64,000 nucleotides of DNA from Ochotona curzoniae (GCF_017591425.1 NW_024466607.1:15446501-15510500), one strand, 5' to 3'. Positions 38,150 through 53,665 are shown, counted from the stretch's first letter. A program made the numbers and translations. Notes: generated by a model from the sequence alone, not told the origin.

Positions 38150-39177
38150 GTGAGGCTCCCTGCGAACCTCGGTGAGCTGGCCGCCCCCTCTCCTACCAGT
38201 GGGGTTCCTCAGAATCCCTCTAGACAACCACTAGTCTGCCAACATCTTCTTCAAAACTTGAGTAGGTACCCCAGCCATATCCTGTGATGCCAAATTCCCA
38301 CCCTTCCACCCATCACCTGAACCGTCCAGACTGGGGAGCCCCGTGGCCGATTTCCCCACAGCAGTCCTCTGTTGCCCCTAACCTGAATTGGCCTACTGCC
38401 TGCCCAGACCCCCGCCTCCCACCCCAGCCTACCGCAGCTCTAGCTCTGGATGTGTTCCTGCCTTCAGGTATAGGCGGCCAGAACGGATCCACCCCTGATG
38501 GCTCCACACATTTCCCTGCGTGGTAAGTAGATCCATCCCTCTGGCAAGCAAGAGCACACACCCCTGTGGCAGGGACAGAGTACACAGTTCTCAAAGTAGC
38601 AGTGGTCTTGGGCAGAAGGTTCAGGTGTGACCTGGAGAGGTCAGGGTTTAGGATTGGTGTGACACTGAGGTCTGCGAAACCCATCCATATGCTGTTCAGC
38701 AACCCACCTGGAGGTGTTTGGTCAGAGAAGGTGCAAGGACTAGAGTGGAAGGAAAATAGACAAGACTGTGGAGTTTGAACATGAGAGTATGACTTAGGGA
38801 CTGACTCAGGGAGGCCACACCTTTATAAACACCTGCTTCCTGGCAGATAGATAAAGGGGTCTAGGACTGAGGGTGAGAAGTGCTACTGCCACTGTGAAGC
38901 GGCTGGGTTAGAATGGCAATGCCATCCTAAGATGAGAAACCAGGGGGAAAAGAATGTGTCTGCACCAGCAAAGCAGGCCCCTGGTTGGCTGCAGATGAGC
39001 CAAGAGGTCTGAACTGCCATACAGTCCTAGGGAGTCCAGCTTAGCCTCCAAGAAAAGGGGTTGGGAGAGCCACTCGCATAAACTGCTCTGCTGCCTGTGG
39101 AATGAATAATCCCTTCTTTCTCCCTCACTTTCAGGGAAACGGCAGCCAATGAACCTCTCAAAACCCACAGAGAATAA
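37927..39177 (+). CDS. TCTA: TCTA, small membrane protein, complete
   Basis: TCTA (T-cell leukemia translocation-altered) is a small, widely expressed membrane protein reported to affect osteoclast fusion; its biochemical activity is unclear. Exons 37927-38149, 38468-38522 and 39135-39177 splice to 106 codons, close to the human protein, which I recall as about 103 residues. The ATG gives MAESWSGQ, and the protein ends NEPLKTHRE before TAA. A hydrophobic segment ([19 protein letters not shown], about residues 44-62) is the likely membrane span. NGS at residues 80-82 is a potential glycosylation sequon. The differences I noticed from the human protein are conservative. The gene shares a promoter with RHOA and converges on AMT. 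Confidence 0.96.
38468..38522 (+). CDS. TCTA: TCTA exon 2
   Basis: 55 nt between acceptor CCTTCAG and donor GTAAGT. Encodes [18 protein letters not shown] and two bases of Trp93. Confidence 0.95.
39135..39177 (+). CDS. TCTA: TCTA exon 3 coding part
   Basis: Starts after the TTTCAG acceptor, completes Trp93 and ends THRE-stop (TAA at 39175-39177). Confidence 0.95.
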
Positions 39178-40440
39178 GGCCAAGCAAAGAGGTCTCCAGG
39201 ATGCAAGCCTGGGTCCACAGGTGCCTGTACCAACTCCTGCAATTTCCCAGACACAAGGGGCAACATAGAAGGCTCAAGCTTGACACCAGGAGCGCCCAGG
39301 ACTGCAGGGCTGGGCCTCCACTGCCCCTGACCCGGCCTCCAACAGCCCTAGGCACTGGGCAAGGGAAGAGGTACCTTAAACAGACAAGGCATGTTTGTTT
39401 TCTCCAGGGTCAGAGCACCAGGAGCCACCACCTTTGGGTTGAGGAGGCCAACAGAAACCTTTTTCTGTCTAGGCTTTTCCCTGTCCCTCTTCTCATTCCA
39501 CCAAGATGTAGTCCCACAAAGATTTTTCCCTCTGAGAGGAAATCTGATTGATTGACTCAGACTTCTAAGGGAAGACTATTCTCCCCTAAACCCTGTGTTT
39601 TCTGGATTTTTCTTTGTTTGGATTGGCAGAGAGCCAGGAAGTCCTGCCCTAGACTAGGACTTCTATTCTGCGGTTACTCATTTGGCCATTCAGGTATAAA
39701 GTGATGTGTCCTGGCCCAACTGGAGATCTCCGCTGTGTGAGCCAGGCAACAGAAGTAGTCATATCCTGGCTGTCCCGGTCATAGTTCTTTGTTCTTGTGG
39801 GTGTGGGAAGTCTGGGTACCGCCCACTAGTTGAACCTCTGGGGTGATGACCTGCCCTCTCTGGATCCTGGGTCTGTACCTGCTCCCCATCCCCCAGGGCA
39901 TGCCTAAGCAGTAGATGTCCAGCAGCCCCAGAATGCTGTACGATCTCGTCATTTCGCATCTTGACCTGGAACAAGAGGGGCATCTTCCTCTGAGCCCATG
40001 GACTCGGTTCCTCCCCAGGACCACTACATCTGCCTTCAGGAATCTTTAGTGGGGAAGAGCCACACTGGCCAGGGGAGCCTTCACAGAGGCAGGTGGCCAA
40101 TGGCTCCATGGAAACACCTGTTCCTGAACCTTGTGATCCTGCACATGCCTCTCCCTGAGAGCCACACTTCCTCCTGCTCTGCTGGATCTCTAGCTACCTC
40201 AGTACCCTGCTGTCTGTTTCCTCCCTGTCACATACCACATGTCCATCTCGGAGCTTTTGCCTAGGCTGACTTGGTGGCAAAGGTATATCAGAAGTAGAAA
40301 CACACCTAGCCCAATCACATGTACCCATTCCAGAAATAGATGTCTTCTGGCTGGCAGGATGATGGTCTCCATACCGAATCAAGGTCCCATATTTCAGGCT
40401 CAACCGAAGACATGGCTTATTAAACACGGAAATGTATCAG
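39178..40440 (+). other. TCTA: probable TCTA 3'UTR
   Basis: SINE-free sequence follows the stop and runs to an ATTAAA at 40419-40424. It would give a mature mRNA of roughly 1.8 kb. The extent is inferred from the signal only. Confidence 0.5.
40419..40424 (+). promoter_or_regulatory. TCTA: candidate TCTA polyadenylation signal
   Basis: ATTAAA followed within about 30 bases by the GT-rich CGTGTTGTTATTC. Confidence 0.5.
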
Positions 40441-40742
40441 TCGTGTTGTTATTCATATGGGCCAAGGATATGCACTCACAGAGGGGACTACACAGGGGAC
40501 CACCTGGACCCTGTTGCTCCTCAGGACACAGAACCAAGGGTCTGCAGAGGTAGAGGGGCAGTGGTGTGCCCAGTAGGGGCAATAACCTCATTAGTTCTTA
40601 CAGATGTGTGCCTTCTCAAAGGGAACCTGCCCTGAGCCTGTCTTGGAGACAAGGAAGTCAGGCAATTGAGTTGGCACCCCAGCAACCCTGTGGACCAATA
40701 ACAGAAAAACCAGAGACGATAGCAAATAAGGAAGGAAGTTCA

Positions 40743-40748
40743 TTTAAT
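40743..40748 (-). promoter_or_regulatory. AMT: candidate AMT polyadenylation signal
   Basis: On the minus strand ATTAAA lies about 690 bases past the AMT stop. TCTA and AMT would then end tail to tail about 300 bases apart. Confidence 0.55.
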
Positions 40749-40815
40749 TTTTTTTTAGGCATTCACGTCCAGGGCCAAAGGTCAGCTCAGGGTAAGGCAA
40801 GTCCAGGAAAAAGCT

Positions 40816-40839
40816 TGCCTGCCTGCCTGCCTGCCTGCT
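40816..40839 (+). repeat. GCCT microsatellite in AMT 3'UTR
   Basis: About six TGCC units in a row. Confidence 0.85.
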
Positions 40840-41437
40840 ATGCCAGAGTCCTGGGGCTCAGAATAAGTGGCCAGCCAGCCACAGTTAGTAAAGCATGGCA
40901 AGGCCAACCTGGGAACAGGAAGGAATAAGAACATGTCCCTTCAGTCACCTCCCAAGTTCAAAGTATAAACCTAGTAGAGCCCTACTGAGCCAGCCCATGA
41001 GTCGGGCATCCTTCCTGCTCAGGGAGAGTCAGCAGTTTGCATTCATGGAAAACATACCAGAGGTGGCGGCCTAAGCCCGCATTTCCCACAGTAACAACCC
41101 TTTGCATCGCGAAAAACCATGATGAGGTAGGTTGGCAGGCAGGTGTATTCCTCCCTTCAGAGGTGAGCTTTGGCAAAGCAGGCAAAATGGCAACAGCTGT
41201 AACTTCTTGCCTCCAAAAGACAAGAGTGGGGTCAGTGGGATTGTGGGCTGAAATGGCATTGAACATAGGGTCCCAAATTGAAGTCAATCTGAGGTTGCAG
41301 AAATATAGGTATTAGGGACCGCCCCCCAACCAAACTAGAGCTAACTTCCCACCCACTGTGAGCTTCCTGACTAACCCTCTGTCAAATGCTTTCCAGGGCA
41401 AGACTCCTGAAGGGGAGAGTTCCCCCCTGAGCCATCC

Positions 41438-46657
<5,220 letters not shown>

Positions 46658-46760
46658 TGTCGCCTACAACCCGTGCAGCTGGCGCTGAGAGGCCACCAGT
46701 TTGCCAGGCACGCTGGGAGATGTAGTCCAGGCCAGAGCTCGGACAGGTCTCAAAAGCCTG
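46658..46760 (-). promoter_or_regulatory. AMT: AMT promoter-proximal region with ZNF143/THAP11-type motif
   Basis: On the minus strand ACTACATCTCCCAGCG (46711-46726) matches the ACTACA..TCCCAG motif bound by ZNF143 and THAP11. It is about 55 bases upstream of the ATG. No TATA box is seen. Confidence 0.6.
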
Positions 46761-47343
46761 CTAAGAGGAATCAGAGGAGGGGGAGGGTTGCCCGGAGGAC
46801 TGGCTGGAATTTAAAACAGCTAGAGCAGAAACTCCACACAGCGGGGAAACAGTCTTAGGCTCTTCCCCCAAAGGCTAATTGGTGGCGGAGCAGGTTGTCC
46901 AGAGCTGACTGACCAACCCAGAGCCAAAGGCAGGGGTCAAGACCTCCCCACTGCCTCCCACCTCCAAAAGTCAAAGTTCAGCAAAAGATTGATAGGTACA
47001 TTCAGAACTTCCTGCATGTAAGGTTAGATTGGGGAATAGGAAGCTGGAGGCTGACAGAGGGGCCCAGCACCCAGGTGCTGGCCTCAGGTAAGGATCCCAA
47101 ATTTCCGCCCCAGCAGACAAGGTAGTCAGCACAATCACATGCATTTCATTAAGTGTTTATTGATCTTGCTGCACACCAGAGCCTTTATGGGTGCTAGAGG
47201 CAGCTGTGAACACAGTACACACACACACACACACACAGTGGCGATCACCCTTTTAGCAAAAGCAAGTGGGACTAATAAATGCAGGTAACCATAATGTTGA
47301 GCACAGAGGGTGGACACCAAAAAGTGACTTAATAAAGTGTTAG
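46761..47343. other. AMT-NICN1 spacer, no gene seen
   Basis: Unique sequence with an AC microsatellite at about 47216-47237. A minus-strand AATAAA (TTTATT at about 47156) could be a distal NICN1 end, but nothing else supports that. Confidence 0.5.
47216..47237 (+). repeat. AC microsatellite
   Basis: About ten CA units ending in CAG. Confidence 0.9.
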
Positions 47344-47478
47344 GGGCTTGGTGTGGTAGCCTAGTGGCTAAAGTCCTCACCTTTCATGCGCCTAGGATCC
47401 CATATAGGTGCTGGTTCTAATCCCAGTAGCCCCACTCCCCCTCTAGCTCCCTGCTTATGGCCTGGGAAAGCAGTCAAG
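47344..47478 (+). repeat. CSINE (+), 5' half, arm of an inverted pair
   Basis: GGGCTTGGTGTGGTAGCC head to GGCCTGGGAAAGCAGTCAAG, where orientation flips. Confidence 0.85.
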
Positions 47479-47775
47479 TCAGATTTGCAGAGAAAAGGAG
47501 AGACAGATAAGATCTTCCATTCTCTGGTTCACTCCCCAAGTAGCTACAACAGCCAGAGCTGAGCCGATCCAAAGCCAGGAGTCTGAAACTTCCTGCAGGT
47601 CTCCCTTGCAGATGCAGGGGTCCAAGGCTTTGGGCCATCCTCGACTGCTTTCCTAGGCCACAAGCAGGGAGCTGGATGGGAAGTGTGGCCACTGGGATTA
47701 GAACTGGTGCCCATAAGTGATCCTGGCATGTGCAAGGAGAGGATTTTAGCCACTAAGCTACCATACTGGGCCCCA
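47479..47775 (-). repeat. CSINE (-), other arm of the inverted pair
   Basis: Begins at TCAGATTTGCAGAGAAAAGG and ends at the reversed head CCATACTGGGCCCC. No spacer separates it from the plus-strand half. Confidence 0.88.
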
Positions 47776-48024
47776 AAAATATAAATCTTAAAAAAAATTT
47801 TTTTTTAAATACAAGGTGTTAAGCCCGTGCACCTGTCCAATTTTCCAGAAGCAAGACACTCGGCAGTACTTCTTCCTTATAGACCCCAGGCACCAAGCAA
47901 AACCAGAGGGAAGCAGGATTCTCTCCCCAGCTTAAGCACAGCCTGTGGCAGTTCATGGCTGGCTTTAGGGTAACAAGAAACTTCACCGGCTCTTAGAAGG
48001 CAGTCATGAGAACCTTCCCTTGGG

Positions 48025-48051
48025 CCCCCCCCCCCCCCCCCCCCCCCCCCC
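48025..48051 (+). repeat. 27-base poly-C run
   Basis: Uninterrupted C (G on the minus strand), between GGG and GTGG. Confidence 0.95.
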
Positions 48052-48237
48052 GTGGATCCCTCAGCCCACTGAGCACGACAGGGACATGCAGTGTTGGGTG
48101 AAAGACAGATCTCCCATCTGCTTCTCAGGCACATCCTCTTGAACACACATCCAGGAGCAAGGAACCAGAGGACACAGGCTATGCAAAAATCCCAGCTTTG
48201 CTTCCCAGGCAGGCAGCAGGAGAGTTTAAACAGGAAA

Positions 48238-48243
48238 TTTATT
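48238..48243 (-). promoter_or_regulatory. NICN1: candidate NICN1 polyadenylation signal, distal
   Basis: AATAAA about 470 bases past the stop, in the context CCAAAATAAATTTCC. Confidence 0.45.
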
Positions 48244-48441
48244 TTGGTGGGCATGATACAAAGGGAAAGAAGGCCCCAATCTCCAGGGCTGCTAAGGCAG
48301 CAGTGGTCTCCCAGGATGACATGAAGCAGATGCCAGAAGGTTCATCCCAACCCACTGCATGCAGAGTGAGGGCATAGGTGGAAGATGGGTGTGGGACGAG
48401 GGTGAAGGTTGGCAGAGGGGCCTCAGGGGTTCTTGGGGTAT

Positions 48442-48452
48442 TTTATTTTATT
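48442..48452 (-). promoter_or_regulatory. NICN1: candidate NICN1 polyadenylation signal, proximal
   Basis: Two overlapping AATAAA hexamers, about 260 bases past the stop. Confidence 0.45.
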
Positions 48453-48711
48453 CTGGGTAGGAGAAGAAAGAAGAGTTGTGTTGCAGCCTGGTGAAGATGG
48501 AGGTGGACCCCTGCCAGGAATTTATGCCAAAGCATAACAGGGAACTAACCCCTCCCTGCCCTGAGAATCTCAAATCTGTGATGACGGCCCAGGCAGCATG
48601 GCCGCACAGCCAACACTCAGAATGCGCAGGGAAAGCACTTCAATCACTGGTGGTCCAAACCCAGCCTGGGTAGGCACAGGCATGGCCAAGGTCTTGGCTA
48701 TGAATCATGGC

Positions 48712-48753
48712 TCAGGTGTAGGAAAGCAAGTTCAGGTCGTAACAGCCATCCAC
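48712..48753 (-). CDS. NICN1: NICN1 exon 6 coding part (residues 201-213)
   Basis: 42 nt, VDGCYDLNLLSYT and TGA, after acceptor TTTTGTGTTGCAG. Confidence 0.94.
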   Translation of the reverse strand: MDGCYDLNLLSYT

Positions 48754-51700
48754 CTGCAACACAAAAGACCCTCAGGCATGAGGCTCTCAGCACAGGGCAA
48801 GCCAAGGCCAAGGTGAGGGAGGCCCTCACTCACATCAAAGCGGCCGATCCTCGTGGAGCTGGGACTGGCCCGGATCATCTCTGTCAGCGCCCACATCTGC
48901 TGCACCTTCGAGGACACGCTGCTGGGGTCCGGGAAACCCTGCTCCAAAAGGAGGGGCTGGTAACCTTAGAGCTCTGGGGTAGGGGTGGGGGATCATACTG
49001 GATTTAGGGACACTCCACCTGAGGCCAGTAACCTTCTCAAGATGAGCTCAGGGCCCGTTAGCAGGAGGCAGCTGACACCAGGGCCAGGGCTAAGCACACT
49101 TCTTTCATGGGGCGAAAGCTTACCTCAACGAGGGGAGCGGGCTGCTCACAGGGTGCAGGATGGGAAAGCCACTTGGGGAAGGTCATAGAGGGGCTCTGCA
49201 AAACACAGGCCAACTGCCCTGAGCGACACCGAGCAGCAGGAAAAAGCCACAGTCCCCGGGGGCAGAGAGAAGGAGGAGCCCCTGAAAACCTTCAGGAGGT
49301 CCAAAGGCACAGTGAGACTACCTAAACTCAAGCACCAGGGGCAGCAGCAGCTGCTGACAGGTCTCCCGGCCCCTGAAGGTGTCCATCAGAAAGTGGCAGG
49401 TGGCCCCCATGTTCACAGCCTTGTCTCCAATCATGAGTCTTCCAGCACTCACACCTGGCCAACCTCTCTTGAATATTGTCTCTCGATTATCACCATCCTT
49501 ACCCATTACTTGCCCACCAGCCCACTAGCCTAGCCCTCCCAGTCACAGTCAGGGGGATTAGGGTGGGGGTTGGGGAAGCCTCTTGGGGAAGGGGCGAGCC
49601 CACACCTCTAGGCAGCAGTCACTTACCTTTGGTCCCAGCTGGTAGATCTTCAGCTCCTCCACAGTGAAAGATAGCCACAGTGGTGAGGGCTGCCGTAGAA
49701 TCAGGCGCAGCTCCACGACTCGGGCCATGTCGCAAAGCATCTGACAACAGATACAAGGATCCAGAGAGGACCCAGCCAGCCCACCACCCAGGAGCCTCCC
49801 AACCAGCCAAGTACCAAGATGCTGGCCCCCTGCTGGGCTCCTCTGGGAAGGAGAGAAGAGTGGTGCTCCCTCCATGGCCCTTGCCTGAGAGCAGTAGCCC
49901 AGGTAACATCCCACTTTTCCCTCGAGAAATATGGTCCACAGGCCTTCTCCTCCTCAAAGTTGCCGTGGCCATGCTGGGACCCAGCTGACCTGGTGCTGGA
50001 ACAGCGATACATACTCCTGGGCTCCCTCCTCACTGTGCGGGTCAGGCATCAGGCAATGGTTCCGAAGGCAAGTCACCCATCTGCTTGGGCCATGTGTCGA
50101 GGTTTGCTGACGGAAACGGATGGTCAGGAAGGCTGTGTAGTAGTTCTTAAAGGTGATTTCCTGCAGCTGGAATACATACACACCACAAATCAGAGCCCCC
50201 AAACTAGGTTCTTTTTTTTTTTTTTTAAAGTTATGCTGTAAAGACACAGTGACATTTTCATCTACTTGGCCATAGGATTGGAAATGGAGTAGCCAGGATC
50301 TGAATCCACAACCCATATAGAATGCTAGTGCCAAAGGCAAAGGTTTAGCCTACTATGCCAAGGCAGCAGTCCAAGTGAGCTGTCTTCTCTTTTCGTACAT
50401 GGTCTTGCATTCAACAAGTATAACTGAGGTCCACAGACCTCCTAACTTGGCTAAAAGTCCTCCCAGTCTGAATAAATAGGTCAGACCCATAAACCATGAC
50501 TGGGATCTCACCACACGTCCCAGACACTGCTAGAGGGCAGAGCCCTACCCTGGAAAAGGTGGATGATGCCTGACGGCTGAGGCCTGGGACAGGAGGCATT
50601 AGGTACAGGGAATGTCACGGTAGCACCTGGTGGACAGGAAGGTGGGAAAACCTGGCAGTGACTGGACTCAATCAACATGACCCACCCAGGGTCAGCCGTG
50701 GCCCATCAGGCGAATCCTCTGCCGGCTGGTGCCAGCATTCCTATGGGCACAAGTTTGTATTTCTGCTGCTCTATTCTGATCCAGCTCCCCGTTTATGGTC
50801 TGGGAAAGTAGAGGAAGAAGGCCCAGGTCTTTGGAACCCTGATGGCTTGTGAGAGAACCAAAAAAAGTTTCTGGTTTCTGGTTCCTGGCTTTGGATTTGC
50901 TCAACTCTAGCCATTGCAGCCACTTGGGAAGTAAACCAGCAGATGGAAGATTTTTCTCTCTGTCTTTCCTTCTCTCTATAAATCTGTCCTTTCAATAATA
51001 ATTTAAAAAAAAAAATCACCCAGCCCAGCATGATGGCCTAGTGGCTAAAGTCCTTGCCTTGGAAGCACTGGGATCCCAAATGGGTGCAGGTTCTAATCCT
51101 GGCAGCCCTGCTTCCCATCCAGCTCCCTGCTTGTGGCCTGGGAACTTAGCTGAGGACGGCCCAGGGCCTTAGGACACTGAGTCTATGTGAGGGACCCAGA
51201 GGGAGCTCCTGGCTTTGGATCAGCGCAACTCGTTGTGGCCGCTTGGGGAGTGAATCATAGGACAGCTGTCTCTCCTCCTCTCTGTATATCTGACTTTCCA
51301 ATAAAATAAATCTTTTTAAAAAATTACCCAACAGGTCCAGTCCCTGTAGCCTAGTGGCTAAAGTCCTTGCCTTGCATGCACCAGGATCCCATATGGTTGC
51401 CAGTTCCTATCCCGGCAGCCCCACTTCCCATCCAGCTCCCTCCCTGTGGTCTGGGAAAGCAGAAGAGGATGGTCCAAAATCTTGGGATCCTGCATCCACG
51501 TAGGAGACCCAGAAGGATCTCCTGGCTTCTGGCTTTGTACTGGCTCAGCCTTTGTGGCAACTTGGGGAGTGAGTCAGCAGATGGAAGATCTTTCTTTCTC
51601 TCCTCTGTGTAAAATGTGACTTTCCAATAAAAATAAAATAAGTCTTTAAAAAAAAAATCACCCAACAAAAGTTTTAACAACACAGGTGTGTGGGCTCCAC

Positions 51701-52337
51701 CTCAAGACAAATGTAGTGCATCAAGAGTTCCAGGGCTGGGCCCTTTAATTAAGTGTCCCAGATAATAGTAAGGAACAGGTTAGTGGAGGACACAACATGA
51801 CAGCATGGGGCACAGAAGTAGGAGGGGAGCACAGGACTTGTCTGCTCACTCCTGCTGATGTGAGAATGCAAGGGACCCTGGGAACTTGAGCCACTTGGGA
51901 GGATGCAGATGAAGAATGGTCTGCGCCTGGTCTCTGGGGGCAGGGTTGTAGGAATGAGAGAGGATGTCCCTGGCCGTGGCCAGGGCCACAAAGATCTCCT
52001 CGTCTCTCTATGGCAGGTACGCTGTCCTTGATGCGGAAGAAATGTCAGAGAACACAGCAGCAGGTTGCAGTCTCTGTGCTAATTGAATAAATGCATATGT
52101 GAACGGTTAGCATTCGCCAAGCGCCAGGGACACTGCAGGGACTCCGCCTGGGGAACGCCCTCCCAGCTCAGCTCCGCCCCGCCCCGGCAGTGAAGGCTGG
52201 CTCACCTGGAAAGGCGCAACGCTGGGAAAGGTGACATCAATGACCAGCACTCCAGGCCGGCCTTGGGAAGTCCGCACGTCACCCACCTGCAGGGCTACGG
52301 TACCTTTCACATGGCAGGGCACCAACACGCGCGACAT
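48712..52337 (-). CDS. NICN1: NICN1, nicolin 1, complete
   Basis: NICN1 is a subunit (PGs5) of the neuronal tubulin polyglutamylase complex and is found in the nucleus and on tubulin. Six exons sum to 642 nt, which is 213 codons and a stop, the same as human. The product begins MSRVLVPCHVKGTVALQVGD and ends DGCYDLNLLSYT. I know of no catalytic motif; it is a non-catalytic partner. All splice sites are GT..AG and every exon ends in phase 0. Residue 44 is Gln where human has Glu at the exon 1/2 junction, and other changes are scattered. The gene points toward AMT, with its stop about 2 kb from the AMT start. Confidence 0.96.
48834..48938 (-). CDS. NICN1: NICN1 exon 5 (residues 166-200)
   Basis: 105 nt, GFPDPSSVSSKVQQMWALTE to RIGRFD; acceptor TGGAGCAG, donor GTGAGT. 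Confidence 0.95.
49124..49195 (-). CDS. NICN1: NICN1 exon 4 (residues 142-165)
   Basis: 72 nt, SPSMTFPKWLSHPAPCEQPA then PLVE; acceptor TTTTGCAG, donor GTAAGC. Too short to stand out by length alone. Confidence 0.93.
49627..49740 (-). CDS. NICN1: NICN1 exon 3 (residues 104-141)
   Basis: 114 nt, MLCDMARVVELRLILRQPS to YQLGPK; acceptor TTGTCAG, donor GTAAGT. Confidence 0.95.
49990..50166 (-). CDS. NICN1: NICN1 exon 2 (residues 45-103)
   Basis: 177 nt, LQEITFKNYYTAFLTIRFRQ to YVSLFQHQ; acceptor TATTCCAG, weaker donor GTCAGC. Confidence 0.95.
50215..50380 (-). repeat. CSINE-like fragment (-), very old
   Basis: TTTTTTAAAGTTATGCTGTAAA, then GGAATGCTAGTGCC-like head remnants in NICN1 intron 1. 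Confidence 0.4.
50700..51012 (+). repeat. CSINE (+), diverged
   Basis: CCATCAGGCGAATCCTCTGCC head side and GGTCTGGGAAAGTAGAGGAAG body; tail TTTCAATAATAATTTAAAA. Confidence 0.7.
51022..51325 (+). repeat. CSINE (+)
   Basis: AGCCCAGCATGATGGCCTAGTG head; TTTCCAATAAAATAAATC tail. Confidence 0.88.
51330..51658 (+). repeat. CSINE (+)
   Basis: GGTCCAGTCCCTGTAGCCTAG head; TTTCCAATAAAAATAAAA tail. Directly follows the previous copy. Confidence 0.88.
51846..52007 (-). other. 54-codon open stretch in NICN1 intron 1, unknown
   Basis: Minus-strand frame RDEEIFVALATARDILSHSY.. through KWLKFPG to a TGA, with no SINE. Upstream, another frame reads FFRIKDSVPAIE, as if a frameshift had occurred. An ATTAAA follows at about 51750. 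It could be a decayed retrocopy or chance; I do not recognise the protein. Confidence 0.2.
52206..52337 (-). CDS. NICN1: NICN1 exon 1 (residues 1-44)
   Basis: 132 nt from ATG (52335-52337) to APFQ, donor GTGAGC. Confidence 0.96.
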
Positions 52338-52600
52338 GATGCCCGCTGCTGCAGTAACCGAACGCAACCACCGCCGCTCGCTCGGGGATGGGGTGGGGGC
52401 GCCAATCACTGGTCCTTTCTGTCCACTCAAGCCCAACCAGAAGAACTACAACTCCCAAGAAGCTTCGCGACTCAACCCGGCCAGCCAGTAACCGACAGCG
52501 GGGCAGGCCGGAAGCCGGAAGTGCCTGCGGGCCTCTTCTCTTCCGGCCATCTTCGCAGTAGGCTTCCCGGAGGCCGCGGCGCCGCCCAAACCGGCCCAGC
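52338..52600 (-). promoter_or_regulatory. NICN1: NICN1 promoter region
   Basis: A CCAAT motif (52402-52406) lies about 65 bases before the ATG. ACTACAACTCCCA (52445-52457, plus strand) matches a ZNF143/THAP11 motif. CCGGAAGT (52515-52522) is an ETS site, and GGCCATCTT (52545-52553) resembles YY1. The block is CG-rich and has no TATA. Confidence 0.65.
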
Positions 52601-52689
52601 TTGTGGAGGAGAAATTTCCCCCATCTGAAGCCAGGAACCTGGAGCCTCCTATGGGTCTTTGTAGGCAGAGGATTAGCTTCAACATCACT

Positions 52690-52920
52690 GTGCTAATTAA
52701 AAAAATTTTTTTTTTTATTTTTATTATTTGAAAGCAACAGAGAGAGAGAGGACTCTTTAATCTGCCGGTTCTTTCTCTATACGTCTGAAACAACTAGAAC
52801 TGGGCCAGGCTGAAGCCAGAAACTAACAACTCAGTCCAGATCTGCCGTACCGCTAGCAAGGACTCAATTAGCCTCACCGTAACCTGCTGCCTCCTAGTGT
52901 GAGCTTTAACAGGAAGTCAG
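52690..52920 (-). repeat. CSINE (-), old copy
   Basis: TTTTATTATTTGAAAGCAACAG tail side and CTGAAGCCAGAAACTAACAAC body. Confidence 0.55.
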
Positions 52921-53019
52921 GACAAGAAGGGAGCAAGGAGGGACCTGATTTCATACCCTCTGTTACTGGATGCAGGCATCTCCAGTGGTTGGTTGGTTTC
53001 TTTCTTTTTCCCTTTTTTT

Positions 53020-53332
53020 CTATTTATTTTATTTTTGTTGCAAAGGCAGATATACAGAGAGGAAGATCTTCCATTTAATGATTACTTTCCAAGTGACCGC
53101 AATGGCCAGTGCTGTGCCGATCCAAAGCCAGGAGCCAGGATGTTTATTCCAGGTCTCCCACGCGGATGCAGGGTCCCAAGGCCTTGGACTGTCCTCGACT
53201 GCTTTCCCAGGCCACAGGCAGGGAGCTGGATGGGAAGTGGAGCTGCCGGGATTAGAACCAGTGCCCATATGGGATCCTGGGTGCGGTCAGGACGAGGACT
53301 TTAGGCACTAGGCCAACCGCGCTGGGCCCTCC
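53020..53332 (-). repeat. CSINE (-)
   Basis: TATTTTATTTTTGTTGCAAAGG tail side, GGCCACAGGCAGGGAGCTGG body and CCGCGCTGGGCCC head side. Confidence 0.9.
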
Positions 53333-53389
53333 CTGGTGGTTTCTTAAACACTAGGCAAAACACCTGGCCCTACTTTTAAGTTTTTCTTT

Positions 53390-53665
53390 TTAAGCTTTTT
53401 TATTTATTTTTTATTATTGGAAAGGCAGAAACACAGAGAGAAGGAGAGACAGAAAGATTTTCTGCCTGTTGGTTCACTCTTCAAGAGACCACAATAGCCA
53501 GAGCTGAGCCAATCCAAGTCAAGATTCAGGAGCTCCTTGCAGGTCTCCTACACAGGTGCAGAGTCCCAAGGCTTCAGGCCATCCTTGACTGCTTTCCCAG
53601 GCCACAAGCAAAAAAGCTGGGCGGGAAGTGAAGCAGACAGGGATACTGGAAGATGCAAGACGAGG
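53390..53665 (-). repeat. CSINE (-), head lost
   Basis: TTATTATTGGAAAGGCAGAAAC tail side to AGATGCAAGACGAGGACAG, then broken. Confidence 0.75.

Larger units (their letters stand above)
47776..48711 (-). other. NICN1: NICN1 3'UTR and downstream sequence
   Basis: The NICN1 stop is at 48712. Minus-strand AATAAA motifs occur at 48442-48452 (two overlapping) and at 48238-48243, giving 3'UTRs of about 285 or 490 bases. A run of 27 C sits further downstream. No other gene is seen. Confidence 0.5.

Noticed and set aside
47216..47237. CRISPR-like or other spaced repeat array
   Set aside because: The short repeats here are microsatellites without spacers, and the genome is mammalian.
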